Source: JAVWJP01 sp036638975 | GTDB lineage: Bacteria; Bacillota; Clostridia; Oscillospirales; Ruminococcaceae | Assembly (NCBI GenBank): GCA_036638975.1 | Contig: JAVWJP010000012.1 | Coordinates: forward strand, 1-55,076 | Direction of reading: 5' to 3' | Length of the DNA stretch: 55,076 nt | Shown here: piece after piece, positions 42,035-50,488 of the stretch | How the letters are laid out: the number at the start of each line of letters is the position of its first letter | How positions within the stretch are numbered: the stretch's first letter is position 1 | Program-made: the position numbers and the translations under genes | Notes under the pieces: generated by a model | Seen by the model: only the letters and a program-made list of their open reading frames with translations | Told to the model about the DNA's origin: nothing | The model's database searches: none

Positions 42035-42763
42035 ATGACAGACAATACAAAAAAATGGCTTAAACGCGGTATAATATTGCTGCTTGCATTAGCCGCTGTT
42101 TTTGCCACAATAAAGCTTTTTCCTTGGTTTTCGGCATTGGTAAGCGACGCATCTGCGCGTGAAGACCTTAAAGCTTACATTACATCTTTGGGGTGGCGCG
42201 GCTTTTTTTATATGCTTGGAATACAGGTACTGCAAGTGATTGTGGCGGTACTGCCCGGTGAGCCTGTAGAGCTTCTGGCAGGAATGATATTTGGGGCATT
42301 TGGCGGGCTCTTGGTGTGTATGCTGGGGCTTTGCATAGGGACTGCGGCAGTCTTTTTTACAGTGCGCGCGCTTGGCAAGGATTTTGTTACAAAGCACATG
42401 AACAACGAGCATAAAGGTCTGCTCGCATTTTTAAACGACAGTAAAAAGCTGGAGCTTTTAACCTTCATCTTGTTTTTTATACCGGGCACACCCAAAGATG
42501 TACTGACATATGTAGCACCTCTTACAAAAATAAGCCCATCACATTTTTTGGTGATAGCAACTCTGGCGCGCATACCCTCGGTAATAACCTCAACCTACGC
42601 CGGAAACACATTTATAAACGGAGAGCTTTATAAAACTGTTATAATGTTTATTTTAATGGGTGCACTTGGTATAGCGGGAATAATAATAAACAACTCTATA
42701 ATGAAAAAAAGCAAAACCGAAAAAAATAATAAAAACAAAAAAAATAATAAAAACAAAAAATGA
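42035..42763 (+). CDS. TVP38/TMEM64 family (DedA-like, VTT domain) membrane protein
   Basis: The 242-residue protein has five to six membrane segments, the VTT-domain signature around LPGEPVELLAGMIFGAFGGLLVCMLGLCIGTA, and the second re-entrant region FFIPGTPKDVLTYVAPLTKISPSHFLVIATLARIPSV. These are probably lipid scramblases or transporters. The C-terminus is a Lys/Asn tail encoded by a short tandem repeat (NNKNKKNNKNKK). The ATG after AAAGGAG was chosen. Its stop codon is part of a bidirectional terminator stem. Confidence 0.88.
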   Translation: MTDNTKKWLKRGIILLLALAAVFATIKLFPWFSALVSDASAREDLKAYITSLGWRGFFYMLGIQVLQVIVAVLPGEPVELLAGMIFGAFGGLLVCMLGLCIGTAAVFFTVRALGKDFVTKHMNNEHKGLLAFLNDSKKLELLTFILFFIPGTPKDVLTYVAPLTKISPSHFLVIATLARIPSVITSTYAGNTFINGELYKTVIMFILMGALGIAGIIINNSIMKKSKTEKNNKNKKNNKNKK

Positions 42764-42793
42764 GCCTATTCAAAAGGCTCATTTTTTATTTTT
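42755..42793. terminator. Bidirectional terminator containing both stop codons
   Basis: The stem AAAAAATGAGCC / GGCTCATTTTTT with a nine-base loop includes the TGA of the plus-strand TVP38 gene and, on the other arm, the TGA of the minus-strand EAL gene. It is a compact shared terminator for convergent genes. Confidence 0.9.
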
Positions 42794-45655
42794 ATTGATT
42801 ATATAATCTTCTATTTGCAATACAGGCATTGGCTTTGCAAAGTAATACCCTTGCACAAGGTCGCAACCAAGCCCCTGCAACAATATAATTTGCAGCTCTG
42901 TTTCAACGCCTTCAGAAACAGTTTTAATACTAAGCTTGTGAGAAAGATTTATGATGCTTTCAAGTATAACCTCAGATTTATGATTTTCTTGATTATCAAA
43001 AAAAGCCTTGTCTATTTTAATAACATCAACCGGCAAATCTTTAAGCAGAGAAAGTGACGAATAGCCTGCGCCGAAATCATCTACCGAAACCACAAAACCG
43101 TACTTGTGAAATTCGTTTAAGAAGTTTTTAATTACGTTAATATCGCAATCGACAAATGCGCTTTCTGTAAGCTCTATCTCTATATATTTTTGCGGCACAC
43201 CATATTTTTCTATTATTTCATTAAGAATTTTTGCGGTATTTTCATTTTCTAAATGTCTGCGAGAAAGATTAACAGAAATTACAATCATCTCTCGTCCTTC
43301 GTCGGACCAACGCTTTAAAAGACGGCAAACCTCCTCAAAAACATAATAATCTATATTTATTACAAACCCATTTCGCTCAAAAAGCGGGATAAAGTCGTTA
43401 GGCGGTACCAGACCTTTACCTGGATACTGCCACCGCACCAAAGCCTCCGCACCAACCACGCGAGTAGACAAAAGCTCGATTTTAGGCTGTAAATAAACTA
43501 AAAACTCTTTGTTTTCTACAGCATACTTCATTCTGTCCTCTATCTCTTTTTCGGCGCTAAGCTTGTCGTACATAGATTGATTATAATATGTGTAGCTGTT
43601 GTTATGATTGGTTTTATGCGTTTTACTTGCAATATTTGCCCTGTCTATCACCGACACAATGTTGCTGTCCTCAGAACGGACAACACAAACACCGGCGCTT
43701 ATAGTTATTTTGCAATTGGGGAATTTTTCTATTTTTAAGTTGTCTATTCTTTGACTGAAAGCTTTAAAACGCTCGCAAAAATTTTGTTCTCCGAAATCCT
43801 TCTCGAACACATAAAACTTGTCCGCCGTGCCACGGCAAAGCAAAGCATCTGGCGTTAAAGAAAGTTTAATTAGCCTTGCTAAATCGCACAATATCTCATC
43901 GCCAAAATCGTACCCGTAAAGGTCATTTACCAGCTTAAAATTGTCGATATCAAGCACCATAACAAAACGCGATGACTTTCCGTGCTGCAAAAGCTTTTGT
44001 GCTTCCAGCTTAAACTTGCTAAGGTTCATCTCACCGGTAAGCTCATCGACAAAAGCCAGCCTGTCAAGCTTTTTACGCGCACGATACATAAGGTAATAAA
44101 TAACCCCAAAAAGCACAATTATACTCATCATTATAAACGGCGAATTATAGCGCAATGAATCTGAAAAAGATATTTGATACGGAACGCCTACTGTATATTT
44201 ATAAATAGCCGCATCTATAACATCAGAGCTTAATGAGCCAATAGATTTATTAAGTATGGATATAAGTTCTTTTGGCGAGTTCTTTGGGGCGGCAAGGTAA
44301 ACAATCATGTCGCTTTTTGCCATATTGGTTACAGAAAGAGAGTTGTATTTGTATGGCTTTAGCGCTTGGTCTGCCGCATAGGTGTTTAAAACTGCTATGT
44401 CCGCTTTACCGTTTACAACGGCATCAAGGCATTCCTCGTAGGTTTTATAGTAAACAATTTCTTTTATTATATAGTCTTTTTCCAGTTGGTTTTTTACACC
44501 TGCCCAGTCACCGGGCAATGCCATTTTTGCTTCTTTTGTGTTTACTGACTTACCCTGCTTTGATATGAATACAAGCTTTGTTTCTAAAATAGGCATAGTT
44601 GTAACAAGCCCATATTTATTCATAAAGTCTTCATCACCGATAAACCCCGACGAAAAATCGAGATAAGCACTTTGAGTTTTTTGCAAAACCTCCGAGTATG
44701 AATCCGTTTTTACATAATTAAATTTAAGACCGCTGTATTGCGAAATTTTCTCCAGCAACTCTATTGTTATACCTCTTGGCGTGTTTTCTGAATTATCATA
44801 AAATTCCACCGGTGCTCCGTCAATTTCATACCCCACATTAAGCACAGGCGCGTTTTGTATATAGTTTTTTTCGGCCTGTGTAAATGCTACATTACCTATC
44901 GCAGCTTTTTTGTAGTATTTGTCATACAGGTGCGCACTGTAATAAACGTCGCTGCGGCGTATTTTATCAAGGGCTTTGTTAAGCCCCTCAAGTACATAGG
45001 TATTGCCCTTTGTTGTTGGGAAGTAAAACTCATCGGCACAAAACTGCAAAACCACCTTGGTGTTCTTAGGCGCAAACATACTGCCGGAAACCATAAGGTC
45101 AATCTCACCGTTTTCAAGCGCTTTATCAAGCTCGTCAGCATCATCAATTATTTTAAAATTAAGGGTAATATTGTTTTCGGTGCAATATTGTAAAAGCTTA
45201 ACATGGTAATAGTTACCGCTTGTAATTCCCACTGTTTTGCCGTCAATACTTTTTAAATCATCATAAAACACTTCCGAATTATCGTAGCGCATAAAGACAG
45301 AACCATATTCCGTGCCCATATCGTACTTTGGAAAATCATATGTAGCTTCGCGCGCGGGCGTCTTCTGCATTCCGCCAAACACATCTATCTCTCCGCGTTC
45401 CAGCTTATCCATGCCCTCTGACCACTCGCATGGAATAAATTCTATATTCCACCCGTTAATATCGGCGATATTGTGCATATAGTCGTACACATATCCATAA
45501 ATATTTCCGCTGTCGTCATCAAAAACGCCATATCCTAAGCAATACCCCACACGAAAGTTAAATTTCGTATCGTTTTTAGCTGAAAAAGCCGGCAAACAAA
45601 GCGTTACACAGAGCACAAAGCACAATAAAGCAGTTACTATTTTTTTATGTTTCAC
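42779..45655 (-). CDS. Sensor phosphodiesterase: two periplasmic-binding domains, degenerate GGDEF, EAL
   Basis: The 958-residue protein has a signal peptide (about 1-26), two SBP_bac_3-type solute-binding domains (about 30-255 and 265-505), a membrane helix (about 515-535), a GGDEF domain whose signature reads GTADKF (so cyclase-inactive), and an EAL domain. The EAL motifs are intact: EALVRW, NLSRRHLE, ELTES, DDFGAGYSS, KIDKAFF and EGVET. It should hydrolyse c-di-GMP in response to an extracellular ligand, perhaps an amino acid. The start is a GTG after GGAGGTGACAAA; the frame is open 16 codons upstream without a ribosome site. Confidence 0.92.
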   Translation of the reverse strand: MKHKKIVTALLCFVLCVTLCLPAFSAKNDTKFNFRVGYCLGYGVFDDDSGNIYGYVYDYMHNIADINGWNIEFIPCEWSEGMDKLERGEIDVFGGMQKTPAREATYDFPKYDMGTEYGSVFMRYDNSEVFYDDLKSIDGKTVGITSGNYYHVKLLQYCTENNITLNFKIIDDADELDKALENGEIDLMVSGSMFAPKNTKVVLQFCADEFYFPTTKGNTYVLEGLNKALDKIRRSDVYYSAHLYDKYYKKAAIGNVAFTQAEKNYIQNAPVLNVGYEIDGAPVEFYDNSENTPRGITIELLEKISQYSGLKFNYVKTDSYSEVLQKTQSAYLDFSSGFIGDEDFMNKYGLVTTMPILETKLVFISKQGKSVNTKEAKMALPGDWAGVKNQLEKDYIIKEIVYYKTYEECLDAVVNGKADIAVLNTYAADQALKPYKYNSLSVTNMAKSDMIVYLAAPKNSPKELISILNKSIGSLSSDVIDAAIYKYTVGVPYQISFSDSLRYNSPFIMMSIIVLFGVIYYLMYRARKKLDRLAFVDELTGEMNLSKFKLEAQKLLQHGKSSRFVMVLDIDNFKLVNDLYGYDFGDEILCDLARLIKLSLTPDALLCRGTADKFYVFEKDFGEQNFCERFKAFSQRIDNLKIEKFPNCKITISAGVCVVRSEDSNIVSVIDRANIASKTHKTNHNNSYTYYNQSMYDKLSAEKEIEDRMKYAVENKEFLVYLQPKIELLSTRVVGAEALVRWQYPGKGLVPPNDFIPLFERNGFVINIDYYVFEEVCRLLKRWSDEGREMIVISVNLSRRHLENENTAKILNEIIEKYGVPQKYIEIELTESAFVDCDINVIKNFLNEFHKYGFVVSVDDFGAGYSSLSLLKDLPVDVIKIDKAFFDNQENHKSEVILESIINLSHKLSIKTVSEGVETELQIILLQGLGCDLVQGYYFAKPMPVLQIEDYIINKNKK

Positions 45656-45849
45656 TTTGTCACCTCCGATGTCACAGTTTAAAGTACAAAAACATATATG
45701 CACCGACTATTGTACCATGTTTTTCACTATATCACAATATGTTTTGTAAAATTTGTCTAATTTAAATATAGGCCTTGCTTTGTCCCTAAGCTGTATAAAC
45801 AGACAAAGCAAAGCCCAATGCTTTTATATTAAATTTGCGAGGAAGAAAT

Positions 45850-46287
45850 TTATTTTGTAACAATAACTACATCTAAATTACCTTTTTTTGCACCCTTTGA
45901 AATCGCCTCAGAAACAAGCTTTTTAAACGACCCTGAGGAATCGCTGGCACCCGCTATTGTATCAACCATTTTTGGGTCTTGCTGTTTAATAAGCATATTT
46001 TCAAGCTCGCTCATAAATTTTTCAGGGTAAGTCCCTGAAACGCCCTCCATGGCGGCCTTGTACTCTGCGTCCTGAGATTTTATAACGCCGTCTGTATTTA
46101 CCGAGTCGTAATCGACACCTGTTATTTTACCCCCCGCAATGTTAATCTCCACATAGTCCTTCCAGCCGTGGCTGTCAAAATCGCTGTATTCAGCCTTATA
46201 TGTGCCGTCCTTCATAGAAGCTCCGCAGCCTGTAAAAACCACGGCGCACAGCAGTGCTGCCAAAATGGCAATAAAAATATTTTTCAT
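45850..46287 (-). CDS. FMN-binding-domain lipoprotein
   Basis: The 145-residue protein has a lipoprotein signal with lipobox VFTGC (Cys 21) and an FMN-binding domain (about 26-135; DGTYKAEYSDFDSHGWKDYVEINIAGGKITGVDYD). At the place where ApbE substrates have [ST]GAT, it reads IAGASDSS, with Ser 115 in place of the flavin-bearing threonine. It is divergent from the flavin transferase gene apbE and rnfGEA, so a role in extracytoplasmic electron transfer is likely. The ATG nine bases after GGAGG was chosen; another ATG adjoins the GGAGG and is unlikely to be used. Confidence 0.85.
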   Translation of the reverse strand: MKNIFIAILAALLCAVVFTGCGASMKDGTYKAEYSDFDSHGWKDYVEINIAGGKITGVDYDSVNTDGVIKSQDAEYKAAMEGVSGTYPEKFMSELENMLIKQQDPKMVDTIAGASDSSGSFKKLVSEAISKGAKKGNLDVVIVTK

Positions 46288-46363
46288 TAAAACCATACCT
46301 CCAAAAAAAATTATAGCTCTTGCGTGTATATAGCATTTGCTTTTTACTTTTAATTTATTCATT

Positions 46364-46393
46364 TTGCAGTTCTTAACTATCTTGTGGTATACT
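46364..46393 (+). promoter_or_regulatory. Promoter of apbE-rnfGEA
   Basis: TTGCAG (46364-46369), 18 bp, TATACT (46388-46393). It lies in the 172-bp divergent region between the FMN lipoprotein and apbE. Confidence 0.55.
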
Positions 46394-46459
46394 ATAATAT
46401 GATATTTGAAACCCATGTCAAGCTTTATTGTAATTAAATTTATGGCAGGTGAATATATT

Positions 46460-47521
46460 TTGCGCCTTACAAAACACAATGTTTTTGCAGCAATAATGAC
46501 CACTTTTTTAATTGTACTGCTTTTTGCACTGGCTATATGGGCAAACCCCGCAACCGAAGTACGGACAGACTTTTTAATGGATACCTTTATAGAACAGCAG
46601 CTTATAGGAAGAAACGCAAAAAAAGCAGGCAGCGAGGTTTATGCGGCTTTGCGCGAGCTTGAAAACGAGCTTTCGCTTTACAACGCCGACTCTGAAATTG
46701 CGGCGGTAAACACTGCGGCGGGCAAAAGCTACGTAAAGGTTTCGCCGCAAACTTATGCCCTTTTAAAGCGCTCGTGCGAGCTTTCGTCGCTCTCTTGCGG
46801 TGCCTTTGACATAACAATAGGCTCGCTTACAACGCTTTGGCACAGCGCCAAGGAGGCAGGAATACCGCCTACAGCGGCGCAGCTTGCAGAACCACAGCGG
46901 CTTGTAGACTACAGGAATGTACTTTTTGACGACAGCACAGGCTCTGTAAAGCTTGCCGAAGCCGGAATGGCACTTGACCCGGGCGGTATTGCAAAGGGCT
47001 ACGCCTGCGAAATTGTGCGCAAAATTTATGAAGAAAACAAGCTTCAAACCGCACTGATTTCTATAGGTGGTAATGTCTGCACATACAAAGCTCCGCGTGG
47101 TAAAAGCTACTATCGCGTCGGGATAAAAAACCCAGATGTAAACGGTGAAAACCCGTTGCTGGTTCTTAACACAAAGGACGAGGTTATAGCAACCTCCGGT
47201 GCTTATGAAAGATATTTTACTTATAATGGCATAGTTTACCACCATATTATCGACAAAAAAACCGCTATGCCCGCTCAAAGCGATTTACTATCCGTCACCA
47301 TTGTAACAAGTGACGGCACACTTGCCGATTATCTCTCTACCACACTTTTTGTGTTAGGGAAAAAAGCTGTCCTTAAAGCTATTGCAGAAGAAGGCACTGC
47401 GCCACAGTTTATGGTGCTCGCCATAGACAAAAATAAAAACATTTATGCCTCAAGCGGTCTTTTACGGCGCTTAGAGCTTTTAGACGATAAAAATTATCGC
47501 TTCGCAGCAGATTTATCTTAA
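46460..47521 (+). CDS. apbE: FAD:protein FMN transferase
   Basis: The 353-residue protein has an N-terminal membrane anchor (about 9-28) and an ApbE domain. Motifs are MDTFIEQQLIG, LALDPGGIAKGYA-type (MALDPGGIAKGYACE), IATSGAYERYF, YHHIIDKKTAMP and DYLSTTLFVLG. ApbE covalently attaches FMN from FAD to threonine in [ST]GAT motifs on extracytoplasmic proteins. The target RnfG is encoded 38 bp downstream. The start is TTG after GGCAGGTGA; ATG 46442 and earlier in-frame codons lack a ribosome site. Confidence 0.93.
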   Translation: MRLTKHNVFAAIMTTFLIVLLFALAIWANPATEVRTDFLMDTFIEQQLIGRNAKKAGSEVYAALRELENELSLYNADSEIAAVNTAAGKSYVKVSPQTYALLKRSCELSSLSCGAFDITIGSLTTLWHSAKEAGIPPTAAQLAEPQRLVDYRNVLFDDSTGSVKLAEAGMALDPGGIAKGYACEIVRKIYEENKLQTALISIGGNVCTYKAPRGKSYYRVGIKNPDVNGENPLLVLNTKDEVIATSGAYERYFTYNGIVYHHIIDKKTAMPAQSDLLSVTIVTSDGTLADYLSTTLFVLGKKAVLKAIAEEGTAPQFMVLAIDKNKNIYASSGLLRRLELLDDKNYRFAADLS

Positions 47522-47535
47522 AAAAAGCGGGCAAA

Positions 47536-47559
47536 ATAGTCACATACAGGGGTGACTAT
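47536..47559 (+). promoter_or_regulatory. Hairpin over the rnfG ribosome binding site
   Basis: A perfect 8-bp inverted repeat ATAGTCAC / GTGACTAT (loop ATACAGGG) ends one base before the rnfG ATG, and AGGGGTGA lies in the loop and 3' arm. Folding would hide the ribosome site, so translation of rnfG could be controlled. It has no T-tract, so it is not a terminator. Confidence 0.5.
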
Positions 47560-48114
47560 ATGAACAAAAATTTAAAAGAAATTGTAAAACCCATAACAGC
47601 TTTAAGCGTAACCTGCCTTGTTGTTGCATCACTTTTGGCAGTGACAAACTTTTTTACGGCACCCGTAATAGCACAAGCGGGTAACGCAAGAGCGCTTGCC
47701 GCGCTTAGCTTGGTACTTCCGCAGGGCGAAGGCTTTAAGCCTCTCAAAGCCGCATTTACAGAAAACACAAGCACCATTTACAAGGCAGAGAACGGTGCGG
47801 GCTATGCAATTTCAGCAATGGCGACGGGGTATCACGGCGAAATTGAAGTTATGTTTGGCATAGACAAAAGCGGCAAAATAACAGGTGTCGAGGTACTTGA
47901 GCAGAGCGAAACAAAGGGTCTTGGAGATAAAATTACAACCGAAGAATATCGCAGACAATATTACGGTAAAGTCGGCAAGCTTGTAACCGTAAACAGAACC
48001 GCCGAAAACGAGAACGAGGTTTCGGCAATAGCGGGCGCTACTACATCTTCAAAAGCTATGACAGACGCCGCAAACGCAGCACTTGCGGCATACGAAAAAG
48101 TTAGGGAGCTGTAG
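47560..48114 (+). CDS. rnfG: RnfG: covalent-FMN subunit of an Rnf-type complex
   Basis: The 184-residue protein has one membrane helix (about 12-34) and an extracytoplasmic FMN-binding domain (about 70-180). The flavinylation site AIAGATTSSKA is intact, with Thr 161 as the acceptor for ApbE. In complete Rnf complexes RnfG passes electrons between the membrane Fe-S centre and RnfD/RnfC. Here rnfC and rnfD are not adjacent. The ATG lies just after the hairpin-covered ribosome site. Confidence 0.93.
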   Translation: MNKNLKEIVKPITALSVTCLVVASLLAVTNFFTAPVIAQAGNARALAALSLVLPQGEGFKPLKAAFTENTSTIYKAENGAGYAISAMATGYHGEIEVMFGIDKSGKITGVEVLEQSETKGLGDKITTEEYRRQYYGKVGKLVTVNRTAENENEVSAIAGATTSSKAMTDAANAALAAYEKVREL

Positions 48115-48116
48115 CT

Positions 48117-48773
48117 GTGAATACACAGAAAAAAAACAACAAGTTAATATTTTTAAACGGGATTTTAAACGAAAACCCTGTCCTGGTACTGCTTTTAGGC
48201 ACCTGCCCTTCTCTTGCCGTAACATCTGCGGCAAGCACCGCACTTGGTATGGGGCTTGCAACAAGCTTTGTCTTGGCAGGCTCCAACGTGGCTATCTCGT
48301 GTTTTAAAAAATACATTCCGCAAACAGTACGTATACCCTGTTATATAGTCATTATAGCAGGTTTTGTCACCATAGTAAAACAAATTATGGCTGCATATTT
48401 ACAGCCGCTTTATCTTGCACTTGGCGTGTTTTTAAATTTGATAGTTGTAAACTGTATTTTGCTTGGACGAGCAGAAGTATTTGCAGCTAAAAACAATATA
48501 AAATCATCATTTTATGATGGGCTTGGCATGGGGCTGGGCTTTACCGCAGCACTTTTTTTAATAGGAACAATACGCGAGCTTTTTGGCAGCGGCAGCTTTA
48601 TGGGGCTTACGGTCACGGCAAATATCATCACACCTATGAGCATTTTTACAGCCCCCTCTGGCGGATTTTTTGTTTACGGCGTGCTTATAGCGCTTAGTGC
48701 CGTTTTACAGCGCCATTTTGGTAAAACCCCACGCAAATGCTTTGGCTGCGACGGCTGCAAGGGGGGTATATAG
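48117..48773 (+). CDS. rnfE: RnfE: integral membrane subunit
   Basis: The 218-residue protein has about six membrane helices. Conserved cysteines occur in LLLGTCPSLAV (Cys 30) and LIVVNCILLGR (Cys 113). In RnfA/RnfE and NqrD/NqrE, such residues ligate a [2Fe-2S] cluster in the middle of the membrane. The C-terminus ends in a short cysteine-rich tail (KCFGCDGCKGGI), which could bind metal or be redox active. Start is GTG, 2 bp after the rnfG stop. Confidence 0.93.
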   Translation: MNTQKKNNKLIFLNGILNENPVLVLLLGTCPSLAVTSAASTALGMGLATSFVLAGSNVAISCFKKYIPQTVRIPCYIVIIAGFVTIVKQIMAAYLQPLYLALGVFLNLIVVNCILLGRAEVFAAKNNIKSSFYDGLGMGLGFTAALFLIGTIRELFGSGSFMGLTVTANIITPMSIFTAPSGGFFVYGVLIALSAVLQRHFGKTPRKCFGCDGCKGGI

Positions 48774-48774
48774 C

Positions 48775-49350
48775 TTGGAGCTTGCAAAAAGCCTTGGTGC
48801 AGTACTTTTCGGCGCTGTTTTAACCCAAAACTTTGTGCTTTCGCGCTTCATGGGCATTTGCCCCTTTTTAGGTGTTTCTAAGCAGCTAAAGCCCGCTTTT
48901 GGCATGGGCATTGCTGTTATATTTGTAATGCTCGCGGCAACGGCGGTTACTCACCCTATCTACAGTTTTTTGCTATTACCGCTTGGACTTATATATTTAG
49001 ACACCCTAACATTTATTTTGGTAATAGCTGCTTTTGTACAGCTTGTAGAAATTATACTTGGCAAATATTTACCCGCTTTGCATAATTCTTTTGGCATTTA
49101 CCTGCCGCTTATAACAACCAACTGTGCCATTTTAGGCGTAACGCTGCTTAATATTCAGTATGAATACGACTATTTAACCTCGCTTGTCCACGCATTTGGC
49201 GCAGGGCTTGGCTTTATGCTTGCAATGGTGCTTTTTGCCGGCGTACGCGGGCAGCAAAACGGTGCGGACGTACCAAAAGCCTTTGCCGGTACCCCGCAAG
49301 CACTTGTAGCCGCAGGTATAGTTGCACTTTCGTTTATAGGCTTTGGTTAA
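48775..49350 (+). CDS. rnfA: RnfA: integral membrane subunit
   Basis: The 191-residue protein has six membrane helices and is homologous to RnfE with inverted topology. Cysteines are in RFMGICPFLGV (Cys 29) and LITTNCAILGV (Cys 117), completing the four ligands of the membrane [2Fe-2S] site. The start is TTG 1 bp after the rnfE stop, behind AAGGGGGGTAT. An upstream in-frame stretch overlaps rnfE and is rejected. No rnfB follows; the operon ends at a terminator. Confidence 0.93.
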   Translation: MELAKSLGAVLFGAVLTQNFVLSRFMGICPFLGVSKQLKPAFGMGIAVIFVMLAATAVTHPIYSFLLLPLGLIYLDTLTFILVIAAFVQLVEIILGKYLPALHNSFGIYLPLITTNCAILGVTLLNIQYEYDYLTSLVHAFGAGLGFMLAMVLFAGVRGQQNGADVPKAFAGTPQALVAAGIVALSFIGFG

Positions 49351-49357
49351 TAATAGC

Positions 49358-49397
49358 AAAAAGCACTTGCAACTGTAAAGTCACAGGTGCTTTTTAT
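49358..49397. terminator. Bidirectional terminator between rnfA and the mreB-like gene
   Basis: The stem AAAAAGCACTTG / CAGGTGCTTTTT is followed by ATTTG. It overlaps the last codon of the convergent mreB-like gene. It closes the rnf operon without rnfB. Confidence 0.8.
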
Positions 49398-50413
49398 TTG
49401 TGCGGGTACAATATTGAATCTATTATTCCATCACTCATTTTGTCGGTATAATCAAAAAGCTTACCTGTACCTATCGCAACACATTCTTCGGAATACGGCG
49501 CCAGATATGCCTCTATTTTAAGCACCCGCTTTACAAGCTCCGGCAAACCGTTCAGCTTAGCTCCCCCGCCTGTAAGCACTATACCGTTGTTTAAAAGGTC
49601 GCCCACAAGCTCCGGCGGGGTGCGTTCTATCACAGAGCGTACCGTCTGCAATATCTGAACAATCGGTTCCATTAAAACTTCACGCACATCACTGCGCTTT
49701 ATTATACGCTTTTGCGGCATACCGGAAAGCAGGTTGCGCCCTTTAAACTCCATTTCACATTCAACAAGTCGCGGCGCGACACTTCCTACACCTATTTTTA
49801 TACTCTCGGCAGTGTGGCTGCCTATTAAAATATTATATGAATCTCTGACATATTTTATAATAGCATCATCAAACTTGTTACCCGCCACCTTAACCGATGC
49901 CTTAGTAACTATACCGTTAAGCGAGATAACCGCAACATCTGTTGTACCTCCGCCAATATCAAGCACTATATTACCGTTTGCACGAGTTAAGTCTATACCC
50001 GCTCCTATAGCTGCGGCAACAGGCTCCTCTACCAAAAACACCTTGCGTGCACCAGACGAAACTGCCGCCTCTATAACCGCACGGCTCTCTACACCTGTAA
50101 TGCCCGACGGAACACATATGGCAACTCGTGGCTTAACCACACTGTTTTCGCAAACTTTTTTTAAAAAATATTTAACCATTCTTTCGCACATATCATAGTC
50201 CGCAATTACACCGTCGGCAAGCGGGCATATCACATCAATTTTTGACGGCGCTTTACCAATCATACGCGCCGCCTCTATGCCAATGGCTATTGTTTCGCCT
50301 GTCTGCGAATTTACCGCCACAACAGACGGTTCTTTTAAAACTATACCTTTGCCATCTATATATATAAGTACAGATGTTGTACCTAAATCAATGCCAATAT
50401 CGACATTGCCCAT
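49394..50413 (-). CDS. MreB/Mbl family actin-like cell shape protein
   Basis: The 339-residue protein has the actin-fold nucleotide motifs: DIGIDLGTTSVLIY (phosphate 1), NIVLDIGGGTTDVAVISL (phosphate 2), VLTGGGAKLNGLPEL (adenosine), and connect motifs. MreB filaments direct lateral wall synthesis under the membrane. There is no mreC/mreD beside it, so it is probably an Mbl or MreBH-like paralogue. It has its own promoter (50460-50488), with the -35 inside the end of comF. Confidence 0.92.
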   Translation of the reverse strand: MGNVDIGIDLGTTSVLIYIDGKGIVLKEPSVVAVNSQTGETIAIGIEAARMIGKAPSKIDVICPLADGVIADYDMCERMVKYFLKKVCENSVVKPRVAICVPSGITGVESRAVIEAAVSSGARKVFLVEEPVAAAIGAGIDLTRANGNIVLDIGGGTTDVAVISLNGIVTKASVKVAGNKFDDAIIKYVRDSYNILIGSHTAESIKIGVGSVAPRLVECEMEFKGRNLLSGMPQKRIIKRSDVREVLMEPIVQILQTVRSVIERTPPELVGDLLNNGIVLTGGGAKLNGLPELVKRVLKIEAYLAPYSEECVAIGTGKLFDYTDKMSDGIIDSILYPHK

Positions 50414-50459
50414 GCTTATCCCCCCAGATATGCAAATTTTAACGCACTATAGTATTATA

Positions 50460-50488
50460 AGTATATATGTTTTTTCGTCAGGTTTCAA
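50460..50488 (-). promoter_or_regulatory. Promoter of the mreB-like gene
   Basis: On the minus strand TTGAAA (50483-50488), 17 bp, TATACT (50460-50465). The -35 overlaps the 3' end of the ComF gene. Confidence 0.65.
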
